DNA of 48,420 nt from Tolypothrix brevis GSE-NOS-MK-07-07A (GTDB lineage: Bacteria > Cyanobacteriota > Cyanobacteriia > Cyanobacteriales > Nostocaceae), in the NCBI GenBank assembly GCA_019358985.1, contig JAHHIJ010000044.1, positions 1 through 48,420 of the forward strand, read 5' to 3'. This document shows, one piece after another, positions 8,903 to 17,392 of the stretch. Each line of letters opens with the position of its first letter. Position 1 is the stretch's first letter. A model generated the notes under the pieces. It did not search any database. It was given only the letters and a program-made list of their open reading frames with translations, and was not told the origin of the DNA. A program made the position numbers and the translations under genes.

Positions 8903-9091
8903 TTAGCTATGAGGGAATAGGGGTGTAACTGGTAAACCAGTTACAGGTATAAAACTTACTCCTACTTCTTCAATAGGTGCGGGTGCTGCCATATCAGAAG
9001 GTAAAAAGATGCGGGCGCTGACTGCTACTAGGGCAAAGGTAAATACTAGTATTGCCAAGAAGGGAGCGATGTATTGACGAATTATAGCCAT
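8903..9091 (-). CDS. Small single-pass membrane protein, unknown function
   Basis: A 62-residue protein starting MAIIRQYIAPFLAILVF. One transmembrane helix covers about residues 8-30, followed by a proline-rich tail. The codon use and hydrophobic pattern look real, and it ends 8 bases before the start of the GNAT gene on the same strand. I do not recognise a named family. It is smaller than most annotated genes, so it might be missed. Confidence 0.6.
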   Translation of the reverse strand: MAIIRQYIAPFLAILVFTFALVAVSARIFLPSDMAAPAPIEEVGVSFIPVTGLPVTPLFPHS

Positions 9092-9189
9092 GTTTAAATT
9101 GTAATCAGCAATGGACTTTATCAGGAACTTGCTGAAGTTTTGTGAAGTTAATTTTCATTTATTTTAGCGATTTTTAGGAGATTATGAGG

Positions 9190-9597
9190 TTAACGCCGAT
9201 CGCGTTCCAAATCGGCGATCGTTCTTTCCCAATACCAATCTTCGGGCATTCCGGGATAATTCAGCTTTGCTTGCTCAATTAAGCGATCGGCGGCGGCGGT
9301 GTCTCCTGATAATAAAGAAACGAGCCTGCTTTTCATGCGGTTTTGAGAGCTACTTGTACTATCCTCAACCCAATTTGGTATTTCTTGGACAAATGACTCA
9401 GAATCCTGTCGGCGAAACTGCCAAAATAAAACGTAATAAAGTGTGCCAAAAATTAGTATTAGGCTGAGTGTTCCTAAGAAAGTTAGGAAATTAAACGGCA
9501 GAAATCCTAAAACTAACTGAGACAGAACGTAGCCAAGTAATAAACCTGTAACGAAGAGAATAAATGTGCCGACAAAAACGACTACTTGGTTCCCCAT
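9190..9597 (-). CDS. Membrane protein with two N-terminal helices, unknown function
   Basis: A 135-residue protein. Two transmembrane helices (about residues 5-30 and 38-62) are followed by a charged cytosolic tail. The tail ends in a short segment that looks like a tetratricopeptide-type helix pair (DTAAADRLIEQAKLNYPGMPEDWYWERTIADLERDRR). The start ATG lies inside the end of the upstream permease gene (16-base overlap), so the two are probably translated together. The family is not recognised, but the overlap suggests a role linked to the permease. Confidence 0.75.
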   Translation of the reverse strand: MGNQVVVFVGTFILFVTGLLLGYVLSQLVLGFLPFNFLTFLGTLSLILIFGTLYYVLFWQFRRQDSESFVQEIPNWVEDSTSSSQNRMKSRLVSLLSGDTAAADRLIEQAKLNYPGMPEDWYWERTIADLERDRR

Positions 9598-10874
9598 AAA
9601 TCCTCATTTTCTTGATCGAGTCCTGGTCTGGGCATTGCCTCTGGCTTCGAGTTCCAAGGGGCAAACACTGGCAATAGGAGTAGTCCTGGCACAGCGGCAA
9701 CAATAGTAATTAAGAAAAATGTAGACCAACCTGTAACAGCCGCGATCGCACCACCTGGAGCAGATAGAATATCACGGCTGACTGCCATTAAGCTAGAGAG
9801 TAAAGCATATTGGGTTGCAGAAAAGCGCTGATTACAAAGACTCATCAAAAAGGCAACAAAAGCCGCTGTTCCCAACCCACCACAAAACTGTTCTATGTTG
9901 ATCGCCAACACCATTGCTTGGTAATTTTTGCCAACATATGCCAGAAAGAAGTAAGCTAAATTACTTACAGCTTGCAAAATACCAAATACCCAAAGTGAGC
10001 GATTTATCCCTATTCTGCTTAATATTGAACCACCTGCCAAAGCACCAACAATAGTAGCGATTAATCCCATCCCTACTTGAATTGCCCCAATATCAGTTTT
10101 GGTAAAACCGGTTTGCAGCAAAAAGGGTGTGGTCATATTACTCAGTAAAGCATCGCCTAATTTATATAGAGTAATAAATAATAAAATGAACAAGCCCCGC
10201 ATCACACCTTTGCGCTGAAAAAATTCGCCAAAGGGTAAAATTACGGCATCGACTAAAGAGGCAGGAGGGCTAATTTGTTTTGGTTCTGGTGCAAATAAGG
10301 TCGCAAAAATACCGATTACCATCGTACCAGCCATCACTAAATAAACTGATGACCAAGGCAAGCGATCGGCAAGTATCAATGCCAAAGCACCTGCTACTAA
10401 CAAAGCAATTCTATAACCTAAAATCCAAAGCGCTGCACCAGCACCCATTTCTAATGGTGTTAAAACGTCGGTGCGGTAAGCATCACCAGCGATATCTTGG
10501 GTTGCACTAATAAAAGCGATGATAATGGCGTTGATGGCGAGAAATTGTAATGCTTGTTTAGGTTGTTGAAAACCCATAAGGGCGATCGCTATGATTAAAG
10601 CAATCTGCGTCAACAGCAACCAACCCCGTCTTCTTCCTAAAAATGGTAGGGTGAACCTATCCACAAAAGGCGCCCAGAGAAACTTCAACGAATAAGGTAA
10701 ACTCGCAAGGCTAAACCAGCCAATAGCCGACAAATTCACGTTTTCTACCGTCATCCAAGCCTTTAAGGTATTACCAATTAATAACAATGGCAACCCTGAT
10801 GAAAAACCTAGCAATAATAAAGCCGCCATTTTGCGGCTACCAAAAACTTGTCCCAGTCCTTTAATTTCTTTCAT
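9582..10874 (-). CDS. AmpG-like MFS permease
   Basis: A 430-residue major facilitator with about 12 hydrophobic segments. The N-terminal half resembles AmpG/muropeptide permeases: LLGFSSGLPLLLIGNTLKAWM, FLWAPFVDRF with RRRGWLL in the loop between helices 2 and 3, and ATQDIAGDAYRTDVL. It would bring peptidoglycan fragments or similar solutes into the cell. The exact substrate is uncertain, because AmpG-like sequences are also annotated as general MFS proteins. It overlaps the next gene by 16 bases. Confidence 0.8.
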   Translation of the reverse strand: MKEIKGLGQVFGSRKMAALLLLGFSSGLPLLLIGNTLKAWMTVENVNLSAIGWFSLASLPYSLKFLWAPFVDRFTLPFLGRRRGWLLLTQIALIIAIALMGFQQPKQALQFLAINAIIIAFISATQDIAGDAYRTDVLTPLEMGAGAALWILGYRIALLVAGALALILADRLPWSSVYLVMAGTMVIGIFATLFAPEPKQISPPASLVDAVILPFGEFFQRKGVMRGLFILLFITLYKLGDALLSNMTTPFLLQTGFTKTDIGAIQVGMGLIATIVGALAGGSILSRIGINRSLWVFGILQAVSNLAYFFLAYVGKNYQAMVLAINIEQFCGGLGTAAFVAFLMSLCNQRFSATQYALLSSLMAVSRDILSAPGGAIAAVTGWSTFFLITIVAAVPGLLLLPVFAPWNSKPEAMPRPGLDQENEDLWGTK

Positions 10875-11388
10875 TATTTTCCAGATTGATCCTCACAATA
10901 CTAAATTTTAGTCATATTGCCATAATCGTTGTATAATTTCATGCCAATATGCCAGAAACCGAAATAAAGGCGATCGCTTACACCTAACTTTTTCCACCAT
11001 CTTTTTTTGAGAGTAAAATTAGTCTGAGTATCACTTCCTAAATTGAAATGGATTTATTTCAGTGTGATTAATGCAGTTTTAGCTGTTAATTGAACAGAGC
11101 TTACCCACGGACTAGGTATTTCCGTCCCTATCGACGCTTCGGTTGCAATCTCAAAGTCTTGTTTTCCCGATCAAGAATGCATAAGTCCTAATGATGTTAT
11201 ACTTTCCAGACAAGTTGTCCTCTCATCAGGGAAGATATATTAATAAAGAATGCCCCCATAACATATTTAGTACAGGTAGGCGTAAATAAGCCACCCATTC
11301 CAAATCTTTTAAAAGCTGGCTGTACGGGTTTATTAATTTCATGCTTCATACTTTATACTTCATACTTCAGCCTTTTTGTACTAGTTCC
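10875..11388. other. Intergenic region bordering the phosphorothioation island
   Basis: No gene is supported. The stretch holds a copy of the 32-bp dispersed repeat (reverse orientation, 11275-11306), an AT-rich part near 10920-11070, and TACTTCATAC-type short repeats at 11338-11368. The part around 11095-11220 may be remains of an insertion element, but no recognisable protein is left in any frame. It marks the left edge of the Dnd island. Confidence 0.5.
11275..11306 (-). repeat. Copy of a 32-bp dispersed repeat
   Basis: Reverse-strand match to 7249-7281 (GGAATGGGTGG...TTTACGCC...ACC). Its presence at both places supports a mobile or once-mobile origin. Confidence 0.6.
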
Positions 11389-12849
11389 TTAAGTTTGGTT
11401 AACGTGGTAAATTTGATGCCCTCTAATTTCTACTTCGTGTGCGGCAAGGCATTTTTCCCAACCTTTACGGGTGCCAATCTCGCTTTTACTTTTAAGCAAT
11501 CCTAATTCCTCTTCTTGTTGAGTGAGTTTAGCAAATTCTGCGAACATAGGATAGCTAGAAGTAACAAATGTCTCTTTGCGGTGGAGAATTGGTGGATTTA
11601 CCCTACCTTCATAGTCTCGGTGGGTTATCCTTAAAGTTTTAAAGTCAATAATTATACTCGCTTGTAACGCTGGATGGGGGTCAGTGTCGAATTCTGGGTA
11701 GAACAGGTAGCAAATTTGCTGTTTATCTGTGCAAAATTTTATCAGTGTGGCTTGATCTACACGTCCAACAGTGCGACTAGCGCAGCCTTCATAAATTCTA
11801 AGTATCGGATCGAGTGCCCAAAGTGCCCAGACGTGAACGTAAAGAGCGCTGCGAGTGTGTTTACCGATTTTACTTTTTTCGCAAGCTGTTTGAATAACTT
11901 CTGGTTGACCTAAGCTGAAAAGCTTGCTGTCAGCGACTTGACATGCTTCTTCGTAGCTACCGAAAAAGGCTTTGATGTCGTGACGCATTTCCGGAGCTAG
12001 CTTGGATAAATACGGGCGTTGATCGAAATGGGTCAAAGCAAGATAAACTTGGATATCAAGAGAACGACGATAGGCGATCGCATCCCATTCCGCTTCCTCA
12101 GTTGCTTGTAATATCACCGCAAAAGCACGGCGAAAGTTACCAAATTCAATCAGTAATTCTTGTTCGTTTTCTAATTCACCTTTTATTGGCAGTCTGCCAC
12201 GACGCGTATAAAATTCCATCAGTGGTTGCAACTTTTCTTTGTAGTCCTCAAACCGCTTTGTCGGGATGCAGACTCTCGGCGTAGAATTACTAGAAAAAAA
12301 GCGGATGGCTTTGTAGCTTTCTTTTTGAGCCTCATCTCTAAAAACAAAATAGATGCCTAACGCTACGGGTACTGCATCTGTATTTAGCCCTTCATCAATG
12401 TAACTTTTGAGTTCTTGTTGTTCGTAATATTTCTGAAATGTATTGCGACGGGTGACGATGCCATCACCGTAAGCTAATTGAGCATTACTGGGAGCATCAA
12501 TTAATACTTGAGCCGCGACAATTAAAACTTGACGGGTGAGTTTCCAGGCATGTATAAGTGCTTCAAGCCGTTCTTCTGGATTTTCGATGACGTTGAGGAC
12601 GTAGCCCAAATTGACGACATCTGCTGATGTGAGTGGTACATCTGGATAATAGTAAGGGTCCCAGCCTGCACTGGTGTAGCCTAAATTTGCTACTCGCTGT
12701 ACATCACCCCCGTGTCCGCATCCGTAGTCAAAAAACGTGGTATCATTATTTAGGATTGCCCACTCCATTGCCAATCGCACAGGACGAGAGATGTCAGTGC
12801 GAAAAATCGCGGCTTTGTGACGTTCGATTTCTAAGTAGGTTTGTGACAT
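11389..12849 (-). CDS. DNA phosphorothioation-associated putative methyltransferase
   Basis: A 486-residue protein of the Dnd-associated putative methyltransferase family (dnd_rel_methyl). The N-terminal 150 residues form an SAM-binding domain with motif I FFDYGCGHGGDV (around residues 39-50) and YVLNVIENPEERLEAL. The long C-terminal part (about 300 residues) has no known fold by eye. It starts MSQTYLEIERHKAAIFRTDISRPV, typical of the family. It lies just downstream of dndE on the same strand. Whether it methylates DNA, and whether that interacts with sulfur modification, is not known; the role is inferred from linkage. Confidence 0.85.
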   Translation of the reverse strand: MSQTYLEIERHKAAIFRTDISRPVRLAMEWAILNNDTTFFDYGCGHGGDVQRVANLGYTSAGWDPYYYPDVPLTSADVVNLGYVLNVIENPEERLEALIHAWKLTRQVLIVAAQVLIDAPSNAQLAYGDGIVTRRNTFQKYYEQQELKSYIDEGLNTDAVPVALGIYFVFRDEAQKESYKAIRFFSSNSTPRVCIPTKRFEDYKEKLQPLMEFYTRRGRLPIKGELENEQELLIEFGNFRRAFAVILQATEEAEWDAIAYRRSLDIQVYLALTHFDQRPYLSKLAPEMRHDIKAFFGSYEEACQVADSKLFSLGQPEVIQTACEKSKIGKHTRSALYVHVWALWALDPILRIYEGCASRTVGRVDQATLIKFCTDKQQICYLFYPEFDTDPHPALQASIIIDFKTLRITHRDYEGRVNPPILHRKETFVTSSYPMFAEFAKLTQQEEELGLLKSKSEIGTRKGWEKCLAAHEVEIRGHQIYHVNQT

Positions 12850-12937
12850 AAAGATAGTGAACTACCCACACTCACTTGGAGTACCAAGTACTAAGAAAAA
12901 AGGATTTTAGCCCACGCAGGTAAGCTCTCGTTCGTAT

Positions 12938-12963
12938 AGCCCCAGGCTTGCAGCCTGAGGGCT
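12938..12963. terminator. Hairpin between dndE and the methyltransferase
   Basis: AGCCCCAGGC pairs with GCCTGAGGGCT across a TTGCA loop, with one mismatch. A T-run follows on the plus strand, but no plus-strand gene ends here. On the minus strand it stands in the dndE-to-methyltransferase spacer, where it could lower read-through. It may simply be a dispersed repeat. Confidence 0.45.
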
Positions 12964-13012
12964 TTTCGGAGAGCGAAAATATTTCCCCTTTCCCCTTTCC
13001 CTTTAATAATTC

Positions 13013-13402
13013 TTATATCTTTTTAATTGCCAGTTCGATCAAATCTTCAATCTTCTTGATATTTAAATCCCCTGCTAAGTAACCGATACCACGATGTAAA
13101 TGCAGGCGAAATTGCGTTACTAAGGTTTCTTTATCAGTACCTAAATTATCGTTGTAACAACGTTGCTTGAGCGCCAGTAAAAGAATATCAGACATCTCGC
13201 CGCCAAAGACGCGCCAAGTCATTTCCACGTTGCTATCTTGGGGAATTGGTACGGGGGAGGGTATAGTAGGTTCAGCCAGAGAACGACAAAACCCCCAACG
13301 ACAAAGGATGTTCCATTGGTCGATTTTGGTGTTGCGTCTTAGTTTGAGAAGTTGGTCTTTTGCGGTTTGGGAAAGTTTAATACGTTCAATTGGTGTTTCC
13401 AT
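13013..13402 (-). CDS. dndE: DNA sulfur modification protein DndE
   Basis: A 129-residue protein starting METPIERIKLSQTAKDQLLKLRRNTKIDQWN. It continues with LCRWGFCRSLAEP, MTWRVFGGE, and HRGIGYLAGD near the end, which are hallmarks of DndE. In characterised systems DndE is a small basic protein that binds nicked DNA and is required for sulfur incorporation with DndC and DndD. The internal ATG at 13402 is preferred over an upstream GTG-type start at 13480, because the extra 26 codons are encoded by pyrimidine-rich repeat DNA and overlap dndD. It is last of the dndC-D-E run. Confidence 0.9.
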   Translation of the reverse strand: METPIERIKLSQTAKDQLLKLRRNTKIDQWNILCRWGFCRSLAEPTIPSPVPIPQDSNVEMTWRVFGGEMSDILLLALKQRCYNDNLGTDKETLVTQFRLHLHRGIGYLAGDLNIKKIEDLIELAIKKI

Positions 13403-13473
13403 AATGTTGGGGAGGGGGAAAGGGGAATAAAAAGAAGTTTCAGAATTTAACTTGCACAATGCCCAATGCCCCA

Positions 13474-15456
13474 TTACCAAAAATACCCAGGTTGTATGGT
13501 AGTTTGACGGGTAGAGGAGTCGTATTTGAGGAGATATTCACGAGCGATCGCTTCATTTTCTCTGAGTGTTTCAACTTCTTGTTTGCCTATCTCAGTATCC
13601 GTAGATAATAAAATTACTTGATGGCTGGCTGAGGGAAAGTAACGTTCTACTAAGTTACCACGGTGCGAAGAATCTAGTCTCCCAAGTGGTGTATCGATTG
13701 CGACAGGTAAACGGCGTCCGGAGACTCGCGCTAAACCCCAAAGAAAAGCGATCGCTAAAAGTTGTTTTTCCCCAGCGGAAAGTCGATGTTTGGGAACGGG
13801 TTTCCCCTGTAAATCATAAAGCGAAAGGCTGAAAGTATTGGTGTGGATAGCAACACGATGCACTAAATCAGATTTGTGCAGAAGATAGCGGAAACATTCT
13901 GTCACTTCAACTTCTAACTTATTTAACTTTCGCAAAGTTAATTTTTCGCGGAAAATTTTCAGTGTATCTTGGACTTTAGCAGCCGAGTAAATAATATGCT
14001 CTTTATTTTGGCGATCGATATTTTTTTCAGTATAATTTTCTAGCTCTTTTTTCGTATTGCGAATGTTAGCATCTAATTCATCCAAACGGCGTTTTGTTAT
14101 TTCCCAACTTGCTTTAGCTTCAGCAACTTGCTGTTGTGCTTGTTGCAACTCATCAACTAATCTTTGATAATCTTCTGGTGATGCAGCAGTTTGAATTTGT
14201 CTTTCTAAAGTGATAATTTCTTCTTCTTTTTTTTGTAATATATTAAGTTTATTTCCTGCATTATTTTGTGCAGATAGCAAATGGTGATGAATAATATTAT
14301 CTAACTGATGTAATGTTTCCGTATCAGTTAATAGCCAAGGCTGTTCCGTCGTCGCTTTTTCTAAAGATTCATTTTCTTGATTGATAAAATGTTTAATTTG
14401 ATCAACTTTTTCATCACCTAGAGCCAAATTATGAATCAAATCGAGTAATCGTTTATCTCGCGCAACTAATAAATCATGTGCAAATGCAGCTTGTTGAATA
14501 TGAAGTTCTTTTTCTCCTTGGATGTAAGTCTGATTCAGCAAAGGTTCAATTAAAGCCAAAGGTAAAATATCAGCCGCTAATTCACACATTACTTGACGTG
14601 TTTTTTCAGCTGACGCAGTTATTTCTGATTTCTGCTTCTCTAACTGACTGCGTTCTCCAGCGATTTTACCACCTTCAGAAATGAATTTATCAACAACTTC
14701 TTGTTGATGAATTTCAACTTCTTTTAACTTTTCTTGTAAAGACGTTAATAAGAGCGTTTCTGCATCGTATTCTTTTTGTTGCTCTTTTAGCCTATTTTCA
14801 ATTTCCTCTAAATTTGCCAAATATTTAATATCAGCAATTTCTTTGCGTTTGCGATTGACTAATATTTCCAAATCAACTGCTAAACGTTCAGCTAATTCTA
14901 GCCCTAAAAGTCCGCTAATCGCATCAACTACAATCGGTGGTGGTATTTCTTGTTCTGCGAGTTCTTTAACTTGTTCTCCATCAAAGAGAAATAAATTAGA
15001 AATTCCTACTGGGATTAGATTTTCAATATACTCATCCCAAATATTCGCTAAAGCAATATCAAGCCATTCATTCGCATCTAAAATACCTAAATGATCTTTA
15101 CCGTCTTTAGGATTTTTTTCCCAAGTCCGTACCACACGATATTTTACTGGTTTGTCATTTTCAATATGTTCAAAAACTAATTCAATCCGGGTTTTCTCAA
15201 CTGGATCAGTGTGACTATTAACGCATTGAGTCAGAAAATCACTATAGCTAAGATTGCCACGAGTAGAACATTGAGCACGATGTCCATATAAAGCGAGACG
15301 AATCGCATCCATCAGCGTGGTTTTTCCCCCACCATTCATCCCCCCTAAAAGGATGATTGGACGAGAATTTTCATCATCAATTTCTGGATTAAGATTGATG
15401 ACTTGTTTCCCACAGTAGGGACCAAAGTTTTGTAATACGAGTTCAAGAAATTTCAT
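13474..15456 (-). CDS. dndD: DNA sulfur modification ATPase DndD
   Basis: A 660-residue SMC/Rad50-like ATPase. Walker A is GGMNGGGKTT (residues 38-47). A long coiled-coil middle region is followed by the ABC signature LSAGEKQLL (about 560-570) and Walker B LPVAIDTPLGRLD (about 582-594), then a LLSTDTEIG switch. In Dnd systems DndD supplies ATP-driven DNA nicking or remodelling during sulfur insertion, together with DndC and DndE. There is no Cys-rich hook in the coiled coil, unlike the second ATPase at 23825. Length and neighbours match canonical DndD. An 87-bp repeat separates it from dndC. Confidence 0.93.
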   Translation of the reverse strand: MKFLELVLQNFGPYCGKQVINLNPEIDDENSRPIILLGGMNGGGKTTLMDAIRLALYGHRAQCSTRGNLSYSDFLTQCVNSHTDPVEKTRIELVFEHIENDKPVKYRVVRTWEKNPKDGKDHLGILDANEWLDIALANIWDEYIENLIPVGISNLFLFDGEQVKELAEQEIPPPIVVDAISGLLGLELAERLAVDLEILVNRKRKEIADIKYLANLEEIENRLKEQQKEYDAETLLLTSLQEKLKEVEIHQQEVVDKFISEGGKIAGERSQLEKQKSEITASAEKTRQVMCELAADILPLALIEPLLNQTYIQGEKELHIQQAAFAHDLLVARDKRLLDLIHNLALGDEKVDQIKHFINQENESLEKATTEQPWLLTDTETLHQLDNIIHHHLLSAQNNAGNKLNILQKKEEEIITLERQIQTAASPEDYQRLVDELQQAQQQVAEAKASWEITKRRLDELDANIRNTKKELENYTEKNIDRQNKEHIIYSAAKVQDTLKIFREKLTLRKLNKLEVEVTECFRYLLHKSDLVHRVAIHTNTFSLSLYDLQGKPVPKHRLSAGEKQLLAIAFLWGLARVSGRRLPVAIDTPLGRLDSSHRGNLVERYFPSASHQVILLSTDTEIGKQEVETLRENEAIAREYLLKYDSSTRQTTIQPGYFW

Positions 15457-15482
15457 TTTTCAAGATGCTTTAGAAAAATATC

Positions 15483-15569
15483 TTTCGTAGTAAGCGTTTC
15501 AACGCTTATCTTATTTGAAACAATCATGAATATTTTTGATGTTCAGCACTCTTCGTGCCGACTACGAAA
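15483..15569. repeat. Small inverted-repeat element between dndD and dndC
   Basis: TTTCGTAGT (15483-15491) and ACTACGAAA (15561-15569) are perfect inverted ends. Inside is a hairpin AAGCGTT-TC-AACGCTT (15492-15507). The same pattern, TTCGTAGTA plus a stem of different sequence, recurs at 32985-33009 and 42021-42045. It sits in the dndC-dndD spacer of the likely transcript. Confidence 0.75.
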
Positions 15570-15621
15570 ACATTTTAACGATTGTAGGTTTAACCTATAC
15601 TAATTAGGCAACAATCTTATT

Positions 15622-17229
15622 TTATTCACTCTTTTTATTTTGAAATTTCATACTTACCCAAGTTTTCGGTTCTGCTTCATCTGTTAAATCTGTTAACGCA
15701 ACATCTCCTAAAGTTAACTGCTTCACCTTTTCCACATCACCGGAACCTGCTGCTGTTTTTAAATCGCGTTTGTAATGAGCATTTTTTATCGCTTCCTCTG
15801 GAGAGCGGGAACTAGTGTCAAAACATTTCTCTAATTTGTCGTATATTCCCACGCGACGCGACATTTTACGATATTGACGTTCTGTATCCAACAGCTTTGC
15901 CATTAATTCTAAATGCATCCCATCACCTTCACAAATTTCTTCTAACACAGCCCATTCATCACTACCGAGTAGACTATAATCAGCACCGGGACGAGGATCT
16001 GAGAAAACTTCACCAGTTACTTCCATATAAATGCGGGGTAAACTATCATCAAATTCGTGTCTTTCCTCTAGCCAAATGCGACGAATTTCGCTCAGTTCTT
16101 CTGGAGTAATTAGGGTGATATCGCGCATATTTTCTGGGGCTTTACTCCTCAATTGTTGCTCAATAGTTAGGAGTCTTCTTAACCAATATTCTCGCGCTTC
16201 TTTAATATAGGGACCAGGAATAGGCTCAACTGAAATGTCTCCTTCTATATTCCGCTCATATAGTTGGACATCTCCAGTTCTGCGACGAAAATCTCGCCAA
16301 TTACGGTCTTCTGTTTCTATATCTAATTCTTTCCGTAAATCTAAAAGCGGTTGTAACCATTCTTTTTCTTCGTCATTTTGAATCATCGCTTTTAGTGAGC
16401 TATCTTCACTCACTAAAGTGCAAACCCAACAACCAAAACGAGAAGCTCCACAACTAGGGGTTGATGTATCGACAACTAAAGGACATTCATTATCCGCTGT
16501 CGCACCTCTGTACATAGTAAATAAATCTTTGTTGCTGTATCCCCAAGGATTTTCCCATTGCATTAAATAAAGCCAAACTTCATCATTTCGCCAGTCTTCT
16601 ATAGGGCTATAAACTAAAGAGTTTGGTAAATTCATGTTAGGACTAAGATGATCGCGGACTCTTTTCGTTTGCCATTCTTTCATCCTTTTAGCGCGTGATG
16701 AACTTTCAGCTTTCCGAATACCTAAAACAACGATCGCTTCAGTGTTAACCCGAATCACATCTCGAATGAAACTGTTAGATGGACTAATTTTTAAACGTTG
16801 CGTACACCAACGAAATTTCCTTCTTGGTGCCGGATATCCTTTACCGATTAATCCTACCCAAAATGTTTCTTTTAGTTCCGGGTGTAGCAGATGCGGTATC
16901 ATAGGCATCTGTTGTTCTTTTGCCGCAACTTTAATTTGCTCTAAAGATTTGCGTACCCAAACAGAAACATAAGGATTTTCTACAAGGGTATCGGTTGTAA
17001 TTACATGAATCGTCTTAGTCCGCTTGGACAATGGGAGAGATGCGATCGCATTCCAGATTAACTGTAAAATTGTTGTCGAATCTTTACCACCTGAATATCC
17101 AATTACCCAAGGAATGGCATCCAGAGTGTATAATTCTTGTATCTCGACAGTCAATTCTTGGATATTATCCACTAAATCTGCGACTGTACGTACTTGCTCT
17201 CGTTTCTTTTCTGGTTGTGCTGTAGCCAT
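15622..17229 (-). CDS. dndC: DNA sulfur modification protein DndC
   Basis: A 535-residue PAPS-reductase-like enzyme. The PP-loop VIGYSGGKDSTT lies at residues 42-53. Cysteines for an iron-sulfur cluster are visible in RRKFRWCTQRLKISP, DNECPLV, and TPSCGASRFGCWVCT. DndC activates and transfers sulfur to the DNA backbone and takes sulfur from a cysteine desulfurase (DndA or IscS), which is not in this window. An AAGGAG sequence precedes ATG 17229. It is the first gene of the minus-strand dndC-dndD-dndE run and is divergent from dndB. Confidence 0.95.
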   Translation of the reverse strand: MATAQPEKKREQVRTVADLVDNIQELTVEIQELYTLDAIPWVIGYSGGKDSTTILQLIWNAIASLPLSKRTKTIHVITTDTLVENPYVSVWVRKSLEQIKVAAKEQQMPMIPHLLHPELKETFWVGLIGKGYPAPRRKFRWCTQRLKISPSNSFIRDVIRVNTEAIVVLGIRKAESSSRAKRMKEWQTKRVRDHLSPNMNLPNSLVYSPIEDWRNDEVWLYLMQWENPWGYSNKDLFTMYRGATADNECPLVVDTSTPSCGASRFGCWVCTLVSEDSSLKAMIQNDEEKEWLQPLLDLRKELDIETEDRNWRDFRRRTGDVQLYERNIEGDISVEPIPGPYIKEAREYWLRRLLTIEQQLRSKAPENMRDITLITPEELSEIRRIWLEERHEFDDSLPRIYMEVTGEVFSDPRPGADYSLLGSDEWAVLEEICEGDGMHLELMAKLLDTERQYRKMSRRVGIYDKLEKCFDTSSRSPEEAIKNAHYKRDLKTAAGSGDVEKVKQLTLGDVALTDLTDEAEPKTWVSMKFQNKKSE

Positions 17230-17311
17230 TTCTCCTTCCCTGTATAGACACGGGCATTAGTTACCCTCTTTATATGTACTGTATTTATCAGCTTTATTAT
17301 TGTAGAACGTA

Positions 17312-17379
17312 AAGTTTTTAAAAACTTGCCTATATTCAGCGAATTTTATAGAAAACTAGTTTGTATTAACTTTAAAGTT
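17312..17379. promoter_or_regulatory. Two AT-rich palindromes in the dndC/dndB divergent promoter region
   Basis: AAGTTTTTAAAAACTT (17312-17327) and AACTTTAAAGTT (17368-17379) are perfect palindromes, 54 bp apart between centres. The second ends 13 bases before the dndB start. They share AAGTTT/AAACTT-like half sites and are plausible operators. DndB-type proteins repress dnd genes in other bacteria, so autoregulation is possible. AT-rich palindromes can also arise by chance. Confidence 0.45.
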
Positions 17380-17392
17380 TTCAAGAATCAAC

